Shown in pieces: positions 25,274 through 33,953 of a stretch of DNA of 64,000 bases (position 1 is the first letter of the stretch; every line of letters starts with the position of its first letter). The notes under the pieces were generated by a model, which did not search any database, was not told the DNA's origin, and saw only the letters and a program-made list of their open reading frames with translations. Position numbers and translations under genes: made by a program. Source of the DNA: Desulfosudis sp034189195 (GTDB lineage: Bacteria; Desulfobacterota; Desulfobacteria; Desulfobacterales; Desulfosudaceae); assembly GCA_034189195.1 (NCBI GenBank), contig JAXHVI010000140.1:1-64000 (forward strand). The letters run 5' to 3'.

Positions 25274-26251
25274 CTACAACCGCTGGTATACGGTAGGAAA
25301 CACCTGCTTCAGCGGCAGGTCCATGCCGCCCAGAGTTTCCGAATGACCGATGAACAGGTATCCACCGGGTAAAATGCATTCACAGCACCGGTTAAACAGG
25401 GCCTCCTGCAACGGGCGCTCGAAATAGATCACCACGTTGCGGCAGAAGACCACGTCGTTTTTCCCGGGGCAGGAAAAGGGCTTCATCAGGTTCAGGCAGC
25501 CGAAGGCCACCTTTCTTCTCAATTCCGGCACCACGCGCATCAGCTTTTTGTCCCGGTCCCGGCTGCGCATGAAATAGCGCCGCTTCAGATCAGCGGGTAC
25601 GGCTTCGGTTTTTGCCTCCGGATAGATGGCCTGCCGGGCTTTTTCCACCACCTCCCGGGAAAGGTCGGTGCCGGTGACCTCAAAGTCGAACCCCGGCTGG
25701 ATCCGGGCAAATTCACTTAAGATCATGGCCATGCTGTAAGGCTCCTCACCGGTGGCGCACCCGGCGCTCCAGGCCGCAAACTTCCGCCTGCCGCCGTTCC
25801 GGGCAAACCAGGCCGGTAAAAGCGTTTCGTAAAGCAGGTCAAAATGGGCCCGCTCCCGGAAAAAATCGGTTTTATTGGTGGTCACCGCGTCGATCATCAG
25901 GGGCAGCTCATGGGCCATCCCTTCCGGTGAAAACAGGTATTCCCGGTACTGCCGGTAGCTGCTCATGTTCATGGCCCGCAGCCGCTTGAGCAGCCGCGAT
26001 TGCAGCATGGTCTTCTTGGCCGGCGGCATCTTGATGCCGAACTCCGCCTGAATGAACCCGCCGATGGCGGCAAAGTCATCAGCGGTCATGGGGGGCGGCG
26101 GCTCCCATATCCGGCGTTCCCCGCTTTCACGAGAACCGGGAGACGCAGCCGTACCCCCCTGCCCCTCCCCTCCGATACTGCGGAGAGGAGGGCCGGCAGC
26201 CGGCGCCATGCGGTATCCATCACGAATGCTGACCGTTTCGGTTAACGGCAT
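25274..26251 (-). CDS. cheR: CheR chemoreceptor methyltransferase
   Basis: SAM-dependent methylation of receptor glutamates. After a variable N-terminal region of about 55 residues (Gly/Pro-rich), the CheR_N helical domain contains GIKMPPAKKTMLQSRLLKRL, and the methyltransferase domain has TDFFRE, WSAGCATGEEPYS (SAM loop), VTGTDLS, VFCRNVVIYF and LFIGHSE. The ATG at 26251 overlaps the cheW stop (TGATG), which favours it over the GTG one codon upstream. Two receptor tails in this cluster end in a possible CheR-tethering pentapeptide. Confidence 0.94.
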   Translation of the reverse strand: MPLTETVSIRDGYRMAPAAGPPLRSIGGEGQGGTAASPGSRESGERRIWEPPPPMTADDFAAIGGFIQAEFGIKMPPAKKTMLQSRLLKRLRAMNMSSYRQYREYLFSPEGMAHELPLMIDAVTTNKTDFFRERAHFDLLYETLLPAWFARNGGRRKFAAWSAGCATGEEPYSMAMILSEFARIQPGFDFEVTGTDLSREVVEKARQAIYPEAKTEAVPADLKRRYFMRSRDRDKKLMRVVPELRRKVAFGCLNLMKPFSCPGKNDVVFCRNVVIYFERPLQEALFNRCCECILPGGYLFIGHSETLGGMDLPLKQVFPTVYQRL

Positions 26252-26754
26252 CACGCCTCCTGATCCTCCGCCTGTTGGCGTATACCGGCAATCATGGAAA
26301 GTTCCCGGTCGGAAAAAATCTCATCAATATTGAGCAGGATCACAAACCCGTCGGCCAGCTTGCCGATGCCGGCGATAAACCGGGTGTCCAGCCGGCTGCC
26401 CAGGCGGGGGGCCGCATCAATCTGTTCCGCCGGAATATCCAGCACCTCCTTGACCCCGTCCGCCAGGGCGCCCATGGTGGCGGCCTCGCCGTCAATCTCC
26501 AGTTCCACGATGATGATACAGGTTTCGGCTGTCCGCCGGCCCTCGGCCAGACCGAACTTCTTGCGCAGGTCGATCACCGGCACCACATGGCCCCGGACGT
26601 TGATCACCCCCCGCATGAAGTCGGCGGTCATGGGGACGCGGGTGATGGCGGTAAACTCCAGCACCTCGCGCACCATCTGAATGTTCAGGCCGTACAGCTC
26701 TTCATCCAGGAAAAAGGTCAGGTAGGTGTTGTTCTGCCCGGTTTTCTCATCCAT
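26251..26754 (-). CDS. cheW: CheW coupling protein
   Basis: A 167-residue CheW domain protein that connects receptors to CheA. It shows the usual opening (YLTFFLDEELYGLNIQMVRE), TRVPMTADFMRGVINVRGHV and VIDLRKKFGL. The C-terminus is slightly extended (MIAGIRQQAEDQEA). It lies between the MCP gene (46-base gap) and cheR (stop/start overlap). Confidence 0.95.
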   Translation of the reverse strand: MDEKTGQNNTYLTFFLDEELYGLNIQMVREVLEFTAITRVPMTADFMRGVINVRGHVVPVIDLRKKFGLAEGRRTAETCIIIVELEIDGEAATMGALADGVKEVLDIPAEQIDAAPRLGSRLDTRFIAGIGKLADGFVILLNIDEIFSDRELSMIAGIRQQAEDQEA

Positions 26755-26800
26755 CGGTCACTCCCTTGTCCACCGAGTCGGCGCAACATGCCGACTGTTC

Positions 26801-28600
26801 CTAAAACCGTTCAAACTCCGAATCCATTCGGTCTATTATCTCCTGCCGCCGGGGCGGTTCCTGGCCCGTAGACCCGCCAGGACGGGCCGGCCCGGAATCC
26901 GTGACCAGAGCCGGGGAATCGTTGTGTTCCAGGAGTTCCGGCTCATGAGCGTCCTGGCTCGTCTGCCGGTGGTCCGCCTGCCCCGCTTCCGCCTTCTTAA
27001 AAAAGGCCATGATGTCCTGCAGCTGCTGGGCCTGTCCGGCCAGGGCCTGGGCCGTTGAAGAGACCTCCTCGGCCAAGGAGGCGTTCTGCTGAACCACCTG
27101 GTCCAATTGAGAAATCGCCGCGTTGACCTGGGCCGCGTCGGCGGCCTGCTCTTTTGAAGCCGCGCTGATCTCCTGCACCAGCTCAGCGGTCCGGCGAATA
27201 TCAGGCACCATCTTTTCCAGCATGGCGCCGGCCGCCTCGGCCACGGCCACGCTGCCGGAGGACATGCCGGCGATCTCCTTGGCCGCCTCGCCGCTGCGCT
27301 CGGCCAGTTTCCGCACTTCGGCGGCCACCACGGCAAAGCCCCGGCCCGCGTCGCCGGCCCGGGCCGCCTCAATGGCCGCGTTCAAGGCCAGCAGGTTGGT
27401 CTGCCGGGCGATTTCTTCAATAATGGAGATCTTCTCGGCGATATCCTTCATGGCCTTCACCGTATCCCGCACCTGGCGGCCTCCCTCTTCCGCGTCACGG
27501 GCCGCCTGGGCCGCTATCCGCTCGGTTTCCGAAGCGTTGTCCGCGTTCTGGCTGATGTTGGAACTCATCTGTTCCATGCTGGAGGTGATCTCCTCCAGGT
27601 GGGAGGCCTGCTCGGTGGCCCCCTGGGACAGCTCCTCTGAAGACGAACTCGTCTCCTCGCTGCCCGAGGCCACCTGCTCTGAGGCAACCTGCAACTGCGC
27701 CGCCACTTTTCCCAGGCGTTCTCTCATCCGGATCACCACATGGATGATATCCTGAAACTCATCCAAAATGGCGGTCCTTGCCGGTTCGGTGGTCAGATCC
27801 CCCGCCTGGACGGTTCTGGCGGTATATCCAACGGCGTTCAGCTTTAAAGAAATATTTTTGATGATCAGAACGGAAAGGAGAAAAGCCAGCGCAATCCCGA
27901 TGGCCGAGATGATTACTATCTTTGTCACAAGCTCCATCATTTCAATGCCCGGCGTGGCGATATAAATCAGAAAATAGGACAGCAGCAGTAAAAAAGGAAC
28001 AGTGGCGGCAAGAAAGAAGCAAACCGCCATTTTAAACGACGTATTCAACCTCGGCAGCGAATCAAATGCGATCCATTGCGGGAAGACCCCAACGTTTAAG
28101 TATCGCTGGACATGAATCTCCATGGTCAGAAAACATACGACCCCTCCAAGAGAGATGGCGATAAACAGCAGAATGATGATGTTGATGTTCTGTGCCGCCG
28201 TCATGTCGCAATACATGAAAAGCGGAACAAAAGCAACGGCCAGGCCGGCGGCCCAACAAAAAACCCCGTTGAAAAACTTCTTATAAGGGAGCATCAGGAA
28301 GTGCCGCAATACGGTCCTGTAATCCGCGTCATCCACCGTCCGGCCTTCTAGCAGTTTATTAAAATATCTTACCCCCGGCCCCAACAGGGTGTAGTTGAAA
28401 ATCACGGTGGGAATCATTGAAAAAAGAATGCCCGCGGGTATGCTGAATATGAGAATACCCCTCTGGTCCTCGTTGAAAGCCATGTTGGACCAGAGATGAA
28501 ACGCAACAATGGGCACAAGAAAAAAATAGGCAAGCCCCTCATTCAGTATCAGCGCATTGACAACAAACCGCCGGAGCTGTTCTGCTTTTTCTCCATTCAT
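26801..28600 (-). CDS. Methyl-accepting chemotaxis protein
   Basis: The 599-residue receptor has an unusual N-terminal half with about six hydrophobic segments (residues 15-270) in place of a periplasmic dCache/4HB domain, so sensing probably occurs in or near the membrane. A HAMP-like stretch follows (AGDLTTEPARTAILDEFQDI). The long cytoplasmic helical bundle has the conserved hairpin tip IIEEIARQTNLLALNAAIEA with RAGDAGRGFAVVAAEVRKLA. The tail ends MDSEFERF, whose last five residues (EFERF) fit the aromatic-x-x-aromatic pattern of CheR-tethering pentapeptides. The start is ambiguous: a 15-bp tandem repeat provides two in-frame SD-ATG units at 28615 and 28600. Confidence 0.9.
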   Translation of the reverse strand: MNGEKAEQLRRFVVNALILNEGLAYFFLVPIVAFHLWSNMAFNEDQRGILIFSIPAGILFSMIPTVIFNYTLLGPGVRYFNKLLEGRTVDDADYRTVLRHFLMLPYKKFFNGVFCWAAGLAVAFVPLFMYCDMTAAQNINIIILLFIAISLGGVVCFLTMEIHVQRYLNVGVFPQWIAFDSLPRLNTSFKMAVCFFLAATVPFLLLLSYFLIYIATPGIEMMELVTKIVIISAIGIALAFLLSVLIIKNISLKLNAVGYTARTVQAGDLTTEPARTAILDEFQDIIHVVIRMRERLGKVAAQLQVASEQVASGSEETSSSSEELSQGATEQASHLEEITSSMEQMSSNISQNADNASETERIAAQAARDAEEGGRQVRDTVKAMKDIAEKISIIEEIARQTNLLALNAAIEAARAGDAGRGFAVVAAEVRKLAERSGEAAKEIAGMSSGSVAVAEAAGAMLEKMVPDIRRTAELVQEISAASKEQAADAAQVNAAISQLDQVVQQNASLAEEVSSTAQALAGQAQQLQDIMAFFKKAEAGQADHRQTSQDAHEPELLEHNDSPALVTDSGPARPGGSTGQEPPRRQEIIDRMDSEFERF

Positions 28601-28627
28601 TGTACCTTCCTCCATTGTACCTTCCTC
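28598..28627 (-). repeat. Tandem duplication of a ribosome binding site plus start codon
   Basis: Two perfect, adjacent 15-bp copies of GAGGAAGGTACAATG (minus strand), 28627-28613 and 28612-28598. Each has its own Shine-Dalgarno sequence and ATG in the same frame, so the MCP could begin at 28615 or 28600. Confidence 0.9.
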
Positions 28628-28680
28628 AAAATTTCCCGGGCCGTCTTTTCCGGTTGCCGCCTGAGATAGCCCGGCCCTCA

Positions 28681-28740
28681 TCAGAATCGTTCAAACTCAT
28701 GGTCAGCGTCGTCGTCATCCGCGAAATCCTTGTCTTCATC
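28681..28740 (-). pseudogene. Tail of a lost receptor gene between cheA and the MCP gene
   Basis: Between the end of cheA and the MCP gene the minus strand encodes DEDKDFADDDDADHEFERF followed by TGA at 28683-28681. The acidic run plus EFERF matches the tail of the neighbouring MCP (DSEFERF). The frame is open only back to a stop at 28773 and lacks a start of its own. I read it as the last codons of a second receptor whose body was deleted. Confidence 0.55.
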
Positions 28741-30820
28741 GTTCCGTCCCCTGTTGTTCCGCCTTCTGAATCAGCGGTTCCACGTCCAGGATCAGGGCGA
28801 TGCAGCCGTCACCCTGGATGGTAGCGCCGGAAACCCCCTGTATATCTTTATAGGCCCGGCCCAGGTTCTTGACGACCGCCTGCTGCAGGCCGATGATCTC
28901 ATCCACCACCAGCCCCACCATCCGCTTTTCCAGGGAGGCCACCACCACCTGCTCGTGTTGCGGCGGGGAGCCCTTAATGCCGAACCACTCCCGCAACCGG
29001 AGAAAGGGCACCAGCTGGTCCCGCAGGCTGATAAATCCCTCCCTGCGGCGGTGATGCTCCAGGCACTCGCTGACCACGGCCAGGGGCACGATAAAATGTT
29101 CCCGGTCGATGCGAACCTCAAGGCCGTCAATGATGGCCAGGGTCAATGGAATGGTCATGCGAACGGTGGTTCCCTGGCCCTTTATGCTGGATACCGACAC
29201 CTTGCCCCGCAGGGCCGTGATGTTCTGCCGAACCACGTCCATGCCCACGCCCCGCCCCGACATGTCGCTGATTTGGCCGGCCGTGGAAAAACCGGGTTCA
29301 AAGATAAAGTTGAGCACTTCCTTTTCCGAGGGCGCGGCCCCGGATGCCAGCAGCCCCCTTTCAACGGCCTTGGCCCGGACCGCCTCCGGGTCGATGCCCC
29401 GGCCGTCATCGGCAATGGTGATGATCACGTTGCCGCCGGCATGCTCGGCTGAAAAAACAATCTTGCCATGGCGCGGCTTACCGGCCCGCTCCCGTTCTTC
29501 CGGGTTCTCGATGCCGTGATCAATGCTGTTCCGCAACAGGTGTACCAGGGGATCGTCCAGCCGCTCGATAACCGTCTTGTCCAGCTCAGTGGCCGCGCCC
29601 TCAGTGACCAGGTCCACCTCCTTGCCCTTTTGCGCGGAAAAATCCCACGCCACCCGCTTGAACTTGCCGAAGCTCGACCCGATGGGCAGCATGCGGATAT
29701 CCAGGGTGGTGTCCCTCAGGTCATTGCTGAGCCGCTCGATCACCTCGGCGATCTCACTCAGGGTGGCATCCTCGTGCTGATCGGCCAGCCGGGAAAGGCG
29801 GGTCTGGGCGATCACCAGCTCCCCCACCAGGTTTACCAGCTGATCCAGCTTCCTGGCCTGGACCCGCATGCTGGATGTGGTCTTTGCCGGAGCAGCGGGC
29901 GCTGAAACACCGGCCTCGGCGGACGGCACGGCGCCGGGACCGGTGTTGACGGCTGCTGGAGCAGAATCCGTCTTCCGGTCGCCCGCCACCACCTCCCCGG
30001 AAACCATTCGCCGCAGTCCTTCAATGTCGATGGAGGCGTCTTTCAGCAGCACGGGCGCCAGTCGGTCAAAAACAGGGGCCTCCCGGCCCGGTTGCAACGC
30101 GTCAGTCAACAGGCCGATGGCAAGATCGCACTTGTCCTCCACGAAAATAAAAACATCCTGAATGGCGTTCTGCCCCTGGTCGGTGGCCAGCAGGATATCC
30201 CACCAGGTGTAGCACCGTTCCGGGTCCATGCCATCCAGCAACGGCACACTTTCCACGTGGGCCACCACACGGGCCGCACCCATTTCATGCAGCTCATCCA
30301 GGAGAAACAGCGGGTTGGTCCCGGTTGTAAAAATACCGGGCCGGGGCTTGAAGCGAATATGGTAAAGGGACCAGGCCGAAGCCTCAGGAGTGCCGTCCGT
30401 CGCCTTTGGGCTATCAGAAGCCGCGTCTTTGCCGGTCATGACGTCCGCCGTGATCTGCCGAAAGGCGACCAGCAGATCGGCAACCGTCTCGGGGCCATCC
30501 AGTCCGGGGTCATCCACCAGCATCTGAAACCGGTCCTTGGCCGCCAGGGTCAGCTCCACCAGCCGGTTGTCAACGGCAAAGGAGCCGTTCCGGACATCGT
30601 CAAAAATGGTCTCCAGTTCGTGGGCCAGTTCCGAAATCCGGTCAAAGCCGAACATGGCGCCCGACCCTTTGAGCGTATGCAGGGCGCGAAAGGCCCGGTT
30701 GATCAGTTCCATGTCCTCCGGGGCATGGACCAGTTCAAGAAGGGCGCTTTCCAGCTCCGGCAGCAGTTCTTCCCTGGCCTCTTCGATAAATGCCTGTCGA
30801 ACCCTGGATTCAGTCGTCAT
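28736..30820 (-). CDS. cheA: CheA chemotaxis histidine kinase
   Basis: The 694-residue kinase has an N-terminal HPt domain with phospho-His48 (RALHTLKGSGAMFGF), a middle segment that may bind CheY/CheB, a dimerisation helix pair (VRVQARKLDQLVNLVGELVI region near 320), the ATPase domain (HLLRNSIDHGIE N-box; IADDGRGIDPE G1; SDMSGRGVGMDVV G2; IKGQGTTVRMTIPL) and a C-terminal CheW-like domain (DGLEVRIDREHFIVPLAVVS). All catalytic boxes look intact. It phosphorylates the CheY proteins and CheB of this operon. The stop codon overlaps the frame of the lost receptor tail. Confidence 0.95.
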   Translation of the reverse strand: MTTESRVRQAFIEEAREELLPELESALLELVHAPEDMELINRAFRALHTLKGSGAMFGFDRISELAHELETIFDDVRNGSFAVDNRLVELTLAAKDRFQMLVDDPGLDGPETVADLLVAFRQITADVMTGKDAASDSPKATDGTPEASAWSLYHIRFKPRPGIFTTGTNPLFLLDELHEMGAARVVAHVESVPLLDGMDPERCYTWWDILLATDQGQNAIQDVFIFVEDKCDLAIGLLTDALQPGREAPVFDRLAPVLLKDASIDIEGLRRMVSGEVVAGDRKTDSAPAAVNTGPGAVPSAEAGVSAPAAPAKTTSSMRVQARKLDQLVNLVGELVIAQTRLSRLADQHEDATLSEIAEVIERLSNDLRDTTLDIRMLPIGSSFGKFKRVAWDFSAQKGKEVDLVTEGAATELDKTVIERLDDPLVHLLRNSIDHGIENPEERERAGKPRHGKIVFSAEHAGGNVIITIADDGRGIDPEAVRAKAVERGLLASGAAPSEKEVLNFIFEPGFSTAGQISDMSGRGVGMDVVRQNITALRGKVSVSSIKGQGTTVRMTIPLTLAIIDGLEVRIDREHFIVPLAVVSECLEHHRRREGFISLRDQLVPFLRLREWFGIKGSPPQHEQVVVASLEKRMVGLVVDEIIGLQQAVVKNLGRAYKDIQGVSGATIQGDGCIALILDVEPLIQKAEQQGTER

Positions 30821-30882
30821 TGGGTCACCACGCTTTTATGGCAATCGTGCCGTTTTTCTGTCCGGCGTTCGTAAAAGCCCCT

Positions 30883-31218
30883 TTACCCCACATCCCCGGC
30901 CTGCATTGCGTCTGATGACGCCTTGAAGAGGCAGGACCCGCAGTCGCATTTTCGACAGGCAGACGCCATGCCGCTCTTTTCCAACTGTCGCGAAAAGGCC
31001 GCCGGGGGTGGAACATCGAGTGCAAGATGTTTGTCGCGCTGCGCAAAGCTCCGGGCAGCCGAACATATAACCTGGAAAAACGAAACGTCGCACCGGCCCA
31101 CGGCCGACATGTCCACCGCCACCTGGTCATCAGACTGTTCGAGCAGGTGGCAAAACAGATGGTGCAACTCTTCGGCGCGATTGACCAGGCAATCCCCGTG
31201 CAGCACGATCTTTCCCAT
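30883..31218 (-). CDS. STAS-domain protein
   Basis: A 111-residue protein with an anti-sigma-factor-antagonist (STAS) fold: VAVDMSAVGRCDVSFFQVIC resembles the conserved loop with the phosphorylatable Ser (here S in DVSFFQ), followed by RSFAQRDKHLALD. The C-terminal end has a cysteine cluster (CRKCDCGSC) of unknown purpose, possibly a metal site. Small STAS proteins often accompany CheA/CheW arrays that control functions other than flagella. It lies 62 bases upstream of cheA and 17 bases after the receiver-like gene. Confidence 0.7.
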   Translation of the reverse strand: MGKIVLHGDCLVNRAEELHHLFCHLLEQSDDQVAVDMSAVGRCDVSFFQVICSAARSFAQRDKHLALDVPPPAAFSRQLEKSGMASACRKCDCGSCLFKASSDAMQAGDVG

Positions 31219-31235
31219 TCTTCGGGTTCCTTTCT

Positions 31236-31625
31236 TCAGGCGGTGCCGGCCCCTTTGCCCCTGCTGTTTTTCACCCGGTTTTCCAGCATCAGCAGAACGG
31301 TGTCGTCATTGGCGTCAAACGTCATATACCGGGGGTAGAGCTTCAACAACCGGGCGATCTGTTCATCCGATGTGATGCCGCTTAAAACGAGAATGATATT
31401 AAGCCCCTTTAAATCACCCTGATACGCCAGGAGCTCGGAAATCGGCGAATTGCCGCCCACATGCACCACCATCACATCCACATCATAAAGCCCGTCCTTC
31501 AACCGCTGTTCCAGGGCCTTCATGTCGTACAGGTATTCCGCCATGCCCGGCATTCTCTGGCGTATCCGTTTTTCAAGACCGTTGGCCGATGATGCGTGGC
31601 TGCATAAATTCGTATAAATAATCAT
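31236..31625 (-). CDS. Receiver-like protein, first gene of the chemosensory operon
   Basis: The 129-residue protein has the alternating beta/alpha pattern of a receiver domain (VDVMVVHVGGNSPISELLAY, GLNIILVLSGITSDEQIARL, PRYMTFDANDD). The acidic pocket is poor and the usual terminal KP pair is absent, so it is at best a pseudo-receiver. No family is recognised with certainty. The ATG at 31625 is preceded by GGAAGG-like sequence. It is the promoter-proximal gene of the run that continues through STAS and cheA. Confidence 0.55.
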   Translation of the reverse strand: MIIYTNLCSHASSANGLEKRIRQRMPGMAEYLYDMKALEQRLKDGLYDVDVMVVHVGGNSPISELLAYQGDLKGLNIILVLSGITSDEQIARLLKLYPRYMTFDANDDTVLLMLENRVKNSRGKGAGTA

Positions 31626-31925
31626 GTTTATATATCCTTCCCATGAATTTTACAACTGTACCACCCGGTATCAGCAAAAAATGTGCCTTCATTCCCGTTA
31701 ATGTTTAATATCAAATAAAAACAATCTTTTGTTTTCAGGCAACCAGGTATCCTGTCTTATCATCGACCGTTTGCGATGAAAACAGGTGAACCGCCAAAAG
31801 GGGGTGGATAAGCATATAATAAATTATTACAAATACTTATAGTATTAAAAGGAAGGCGTTACTTTCCAGAAAAGCTGGAGGCCACTCCTGTAAAATGGGA
31901 CAGGTGCTTATTGACAGCAGAGGGG
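31626..31925. other. AT-rich 300-base region between two minus-strand units
   Basis: No gene is visible. It must hold the promoter of the chemosensory operon (minus strand, towards 31625) and the end of the sigma-54 regulator transcript. I find no sigma-54-type GG-N10-GC match on the minus strand and no clear hairpin-plus-T terminator. Confidence 0.4.
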
Positions 31926-33353
31926 TTATTTTTTCACGGTCAGATCGTGTTTACTGATCAGGCCGTAAATTCGGGACTTGCTCATGTCGGCGATCTTGAC
32001 CATTTGGCCGATGTCGCCGTCGGTGGTGGCCAGAAGCCTTTCAAAATAGGTCTTTTCAACCGTTTCCAGCACCTGCTTTCTGAAATCCTGCCAGGTGAGC
32101 ATCTTCTGATCCTTCAGAGCCGCAAAAAGTTCAGCGCCCGGTTCCGATGACGATGGTGCCGATGCGCCGGCCACCCCCGCCTGCCGGCGAATAACCGCGG
32201 AACGAATCTCCAGAGGCAGATGTTTATGGAACAAAGCCGGAATGGCGCGGGTCGAACAGACCACCTGGTCAAGAACATTCACCAGTTCCCGGACGTTACC
32301 GGGCCACTCATAGTCACAAAGGCACTGCAGAAATTCCGGATGCACGGTTTTGGGCTCAATGTCCATACGCCGGCATATCCTGGAGATATAATGAGAGACC
32401 AACTCGGGAATGTCCTCTTTCCGGTTGCGCAGCGGCGGCGGCACGATCTTCTGTGCCTTTACACGGTAAAGCAGATCGTTGCGAAAGGCGCCGCTTTTCG
32501 CCATTTCATCCAGATCCCGGTTGGTGGCGGAAATCAGGCGGAAATCGCTTTTCACCTCCGTGGTGCTGCCCACGGGCCGGAACTTTTTTTCCTCCAGCAC
32601 CCGCAGAAATTTTTTCTGTATTTCCAGGGGCAGCTCGCCGATCTCATCTAAAAACAGGGTCCCCCGGTGGGCCAGCTTGATCAGCCCGTCCCGGTCCCGG
32701 CCCGCATCCGTAAACGCCCCTTTCACATGGCCGAAAAGGCTGCTCTCAATCAGGGTCTCGCTTAAGGCCGTGCAGTCCACCACCACGAAATTGAACTCCG
32801 CCCGCTGGCTGTTCAGATGAATGGCCCTGGCAAACAGCTCCTTGCCGGTGCCGGTTTCACCGGATAAAAGGACGCTGTGGTCTCCGTCCGCCGCCTCGGC
32901 CATCTGCTCCAGGCAGTCACTGATGACCTGGCTGGAGCCCACGATATCGTTTCGCTTGAGAATGCGACGCTTCGTGCCGATCATCTTGGCCTGGCGAAAC
33001 TCCAGGGCACGGCGAATGGAAAGAATGATCTTTTTAATGTTGATCGGCTTTTCGACATAATCCCATGCCCCGTGCTCCAGGGCCAGGCCGGCGGCATCCG
33101 GGTGGCCGTAGCCGGTCATGATGAGCACCTCGGGGGCGGCTGTCACGCCGACAAAAAAGGAGAGCGCGTCCAGGCCGCTGCCGTCAGGCAGTTGAATATC
33201 CAGCAGCACCACGTCAAAGGACTTCGCGCCGATGATTTCCCGTGCTTCGGCCAGAGTATGTACGCACACCGGAAGCCACCCCTCCTGGGACACGATCTCA
33301 GACAGCAGCATGGCCACCATGGGTTCATCATCAACGATCAGTATGTGTGACAT
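31926..33353 (-). CDS. NtrC-type sigma-54 response regulator
   Basis: The 475-residue regulator has a receiver domain (ILIVDDEPMVAML; phospho-Asp52 in VVLLDIQLPDGSG; the terminal KP of YVEKPINI), an AAA+ domain with Walker A GETGTGKELFARAI, the sigma-54 contact loop GAFTDA, Walker B LFLDEIGELPLE and R-finger region, and a short Fis-type HTH (IGQMVKIADMSKSRIYGLIS). It activates sigma-54 RNA polymerase when phosphorylated. Its presumed partner kinase immediately upstream is broken, so it may answer to another kinase or be orphaned. The gene seems intact. Confidence 0.93.
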   Translation of the reverse strand: MSHILIVDDEPMVAMLLSEIVSQEGWLPVCVHTLAEAREIIGAKSFDVVLLDIQLPDGSGLDALSFFVGVTAAPEVLIMTGYGHPDAAGLALEHGAWDYVEKPINIKKIILSIRRALEFRQAKMIGTKRRILKRNDIVGSSQVISDCLEQMAEAADGDHSVLLSGETGTGKELFARAIHLNSQRAEFNFVVVDCTALSETLIESSLFGHVKGAFTDAGRDRDGLIKLAHRGTLFLDEIGELPLEIQKKFLRVLEEKKFRPVGSTTEVKSDFRLISATNRDLDEMAKSGAFRNDLLYRVKAQKIVPPPLRNRKEDIPELVSHYISRICRRMDIEPKTVHPEFLQCLCDYEWPGNVRELVNVLDQVVCSTRAIPALFHKHLPLEIRSAVIRRQAGVAGASAPSSSEPGAELFAALKDQKMLTWQDFRKQVLETVEKTYFERLLATTDGDIGQMVKIADMSKSRIYGLISKHDLTVKK

Positions 33354-33367
33354 CGGTTTTCCTTATT

Positions 33368-33953
33368 TTATGACGACGAGGATCGCTCCGCCTCTGTCCT
33401 CTCTTCCATGGCAGCCCTGTCTTCCCTGTTCACGGCGGCCGGTATCCGCAGGACAAAAGTGATACCATTCCCCGGTTCGCTGACAATCCTGATCTGTCCC
33501 TGGTGCCGGGCCACGATGCCCTGCACCGTGGCCAGTCCCAGGCCGCTGCCCGCTTTCCACAAAAGCGGTTCGGATCTTTACCTTTTCAGTAATATCGTCG
33601 GCCACACAGAGCAGTTTGTCCAGGTTGCCGGAAGCGTCCCGCACCGTGTCAAACGTAGCCTGAACATGGCGGACCTGGCCCTGCTTGTTGATGACCCGGT
33701 AGGTAAGGGATTGAATCTTGTCAAGCCTTTTGTCAAAGGCATTGGCCATCAGGGAGACCATCCGGTCTCTGTCATCAGGATGGATAAGGGAAAGGGCGTT
33801 CTTTCCCTGAAGCGCGGCCGGCGTATAGCCCGCTTCATTGGGAGAATTAAGGTAAAGGAACCGGGCCTTCTTGTCGAAAACCGCCACCATGGAGCTGGTA
33901 TTCTCCAGAAAAAGTCTGGCGAGTTCGTCTGAGAGCTGAATCGGGTTGCCCAT
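33368..33953 (-). pseudogene. PAS-domain histidine kinase with the kinase core deleted
   Basis: From ATG 33953 the first 120 residues form a PAS domain (LARLFLENTSSMVAVFDKKA ... LLCVADDITEKVKI). At about 33570 the sequence jumps out of frame into the last part of a histidine-kinase ATPase domain, readable as SEPLLWKAGSGLGLATVQGI and then VARHQGQIRIVSEPGNGITF, ending at 33368. The HisKA dimerisation helix with the phospho-His and the N and G1 boxes are absent, so roughly 200 or more residues are missing. No kinase activity is possible. The response regulator gene follows 14 bases later, so this was a two-component pair. Confidence 0.85.
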
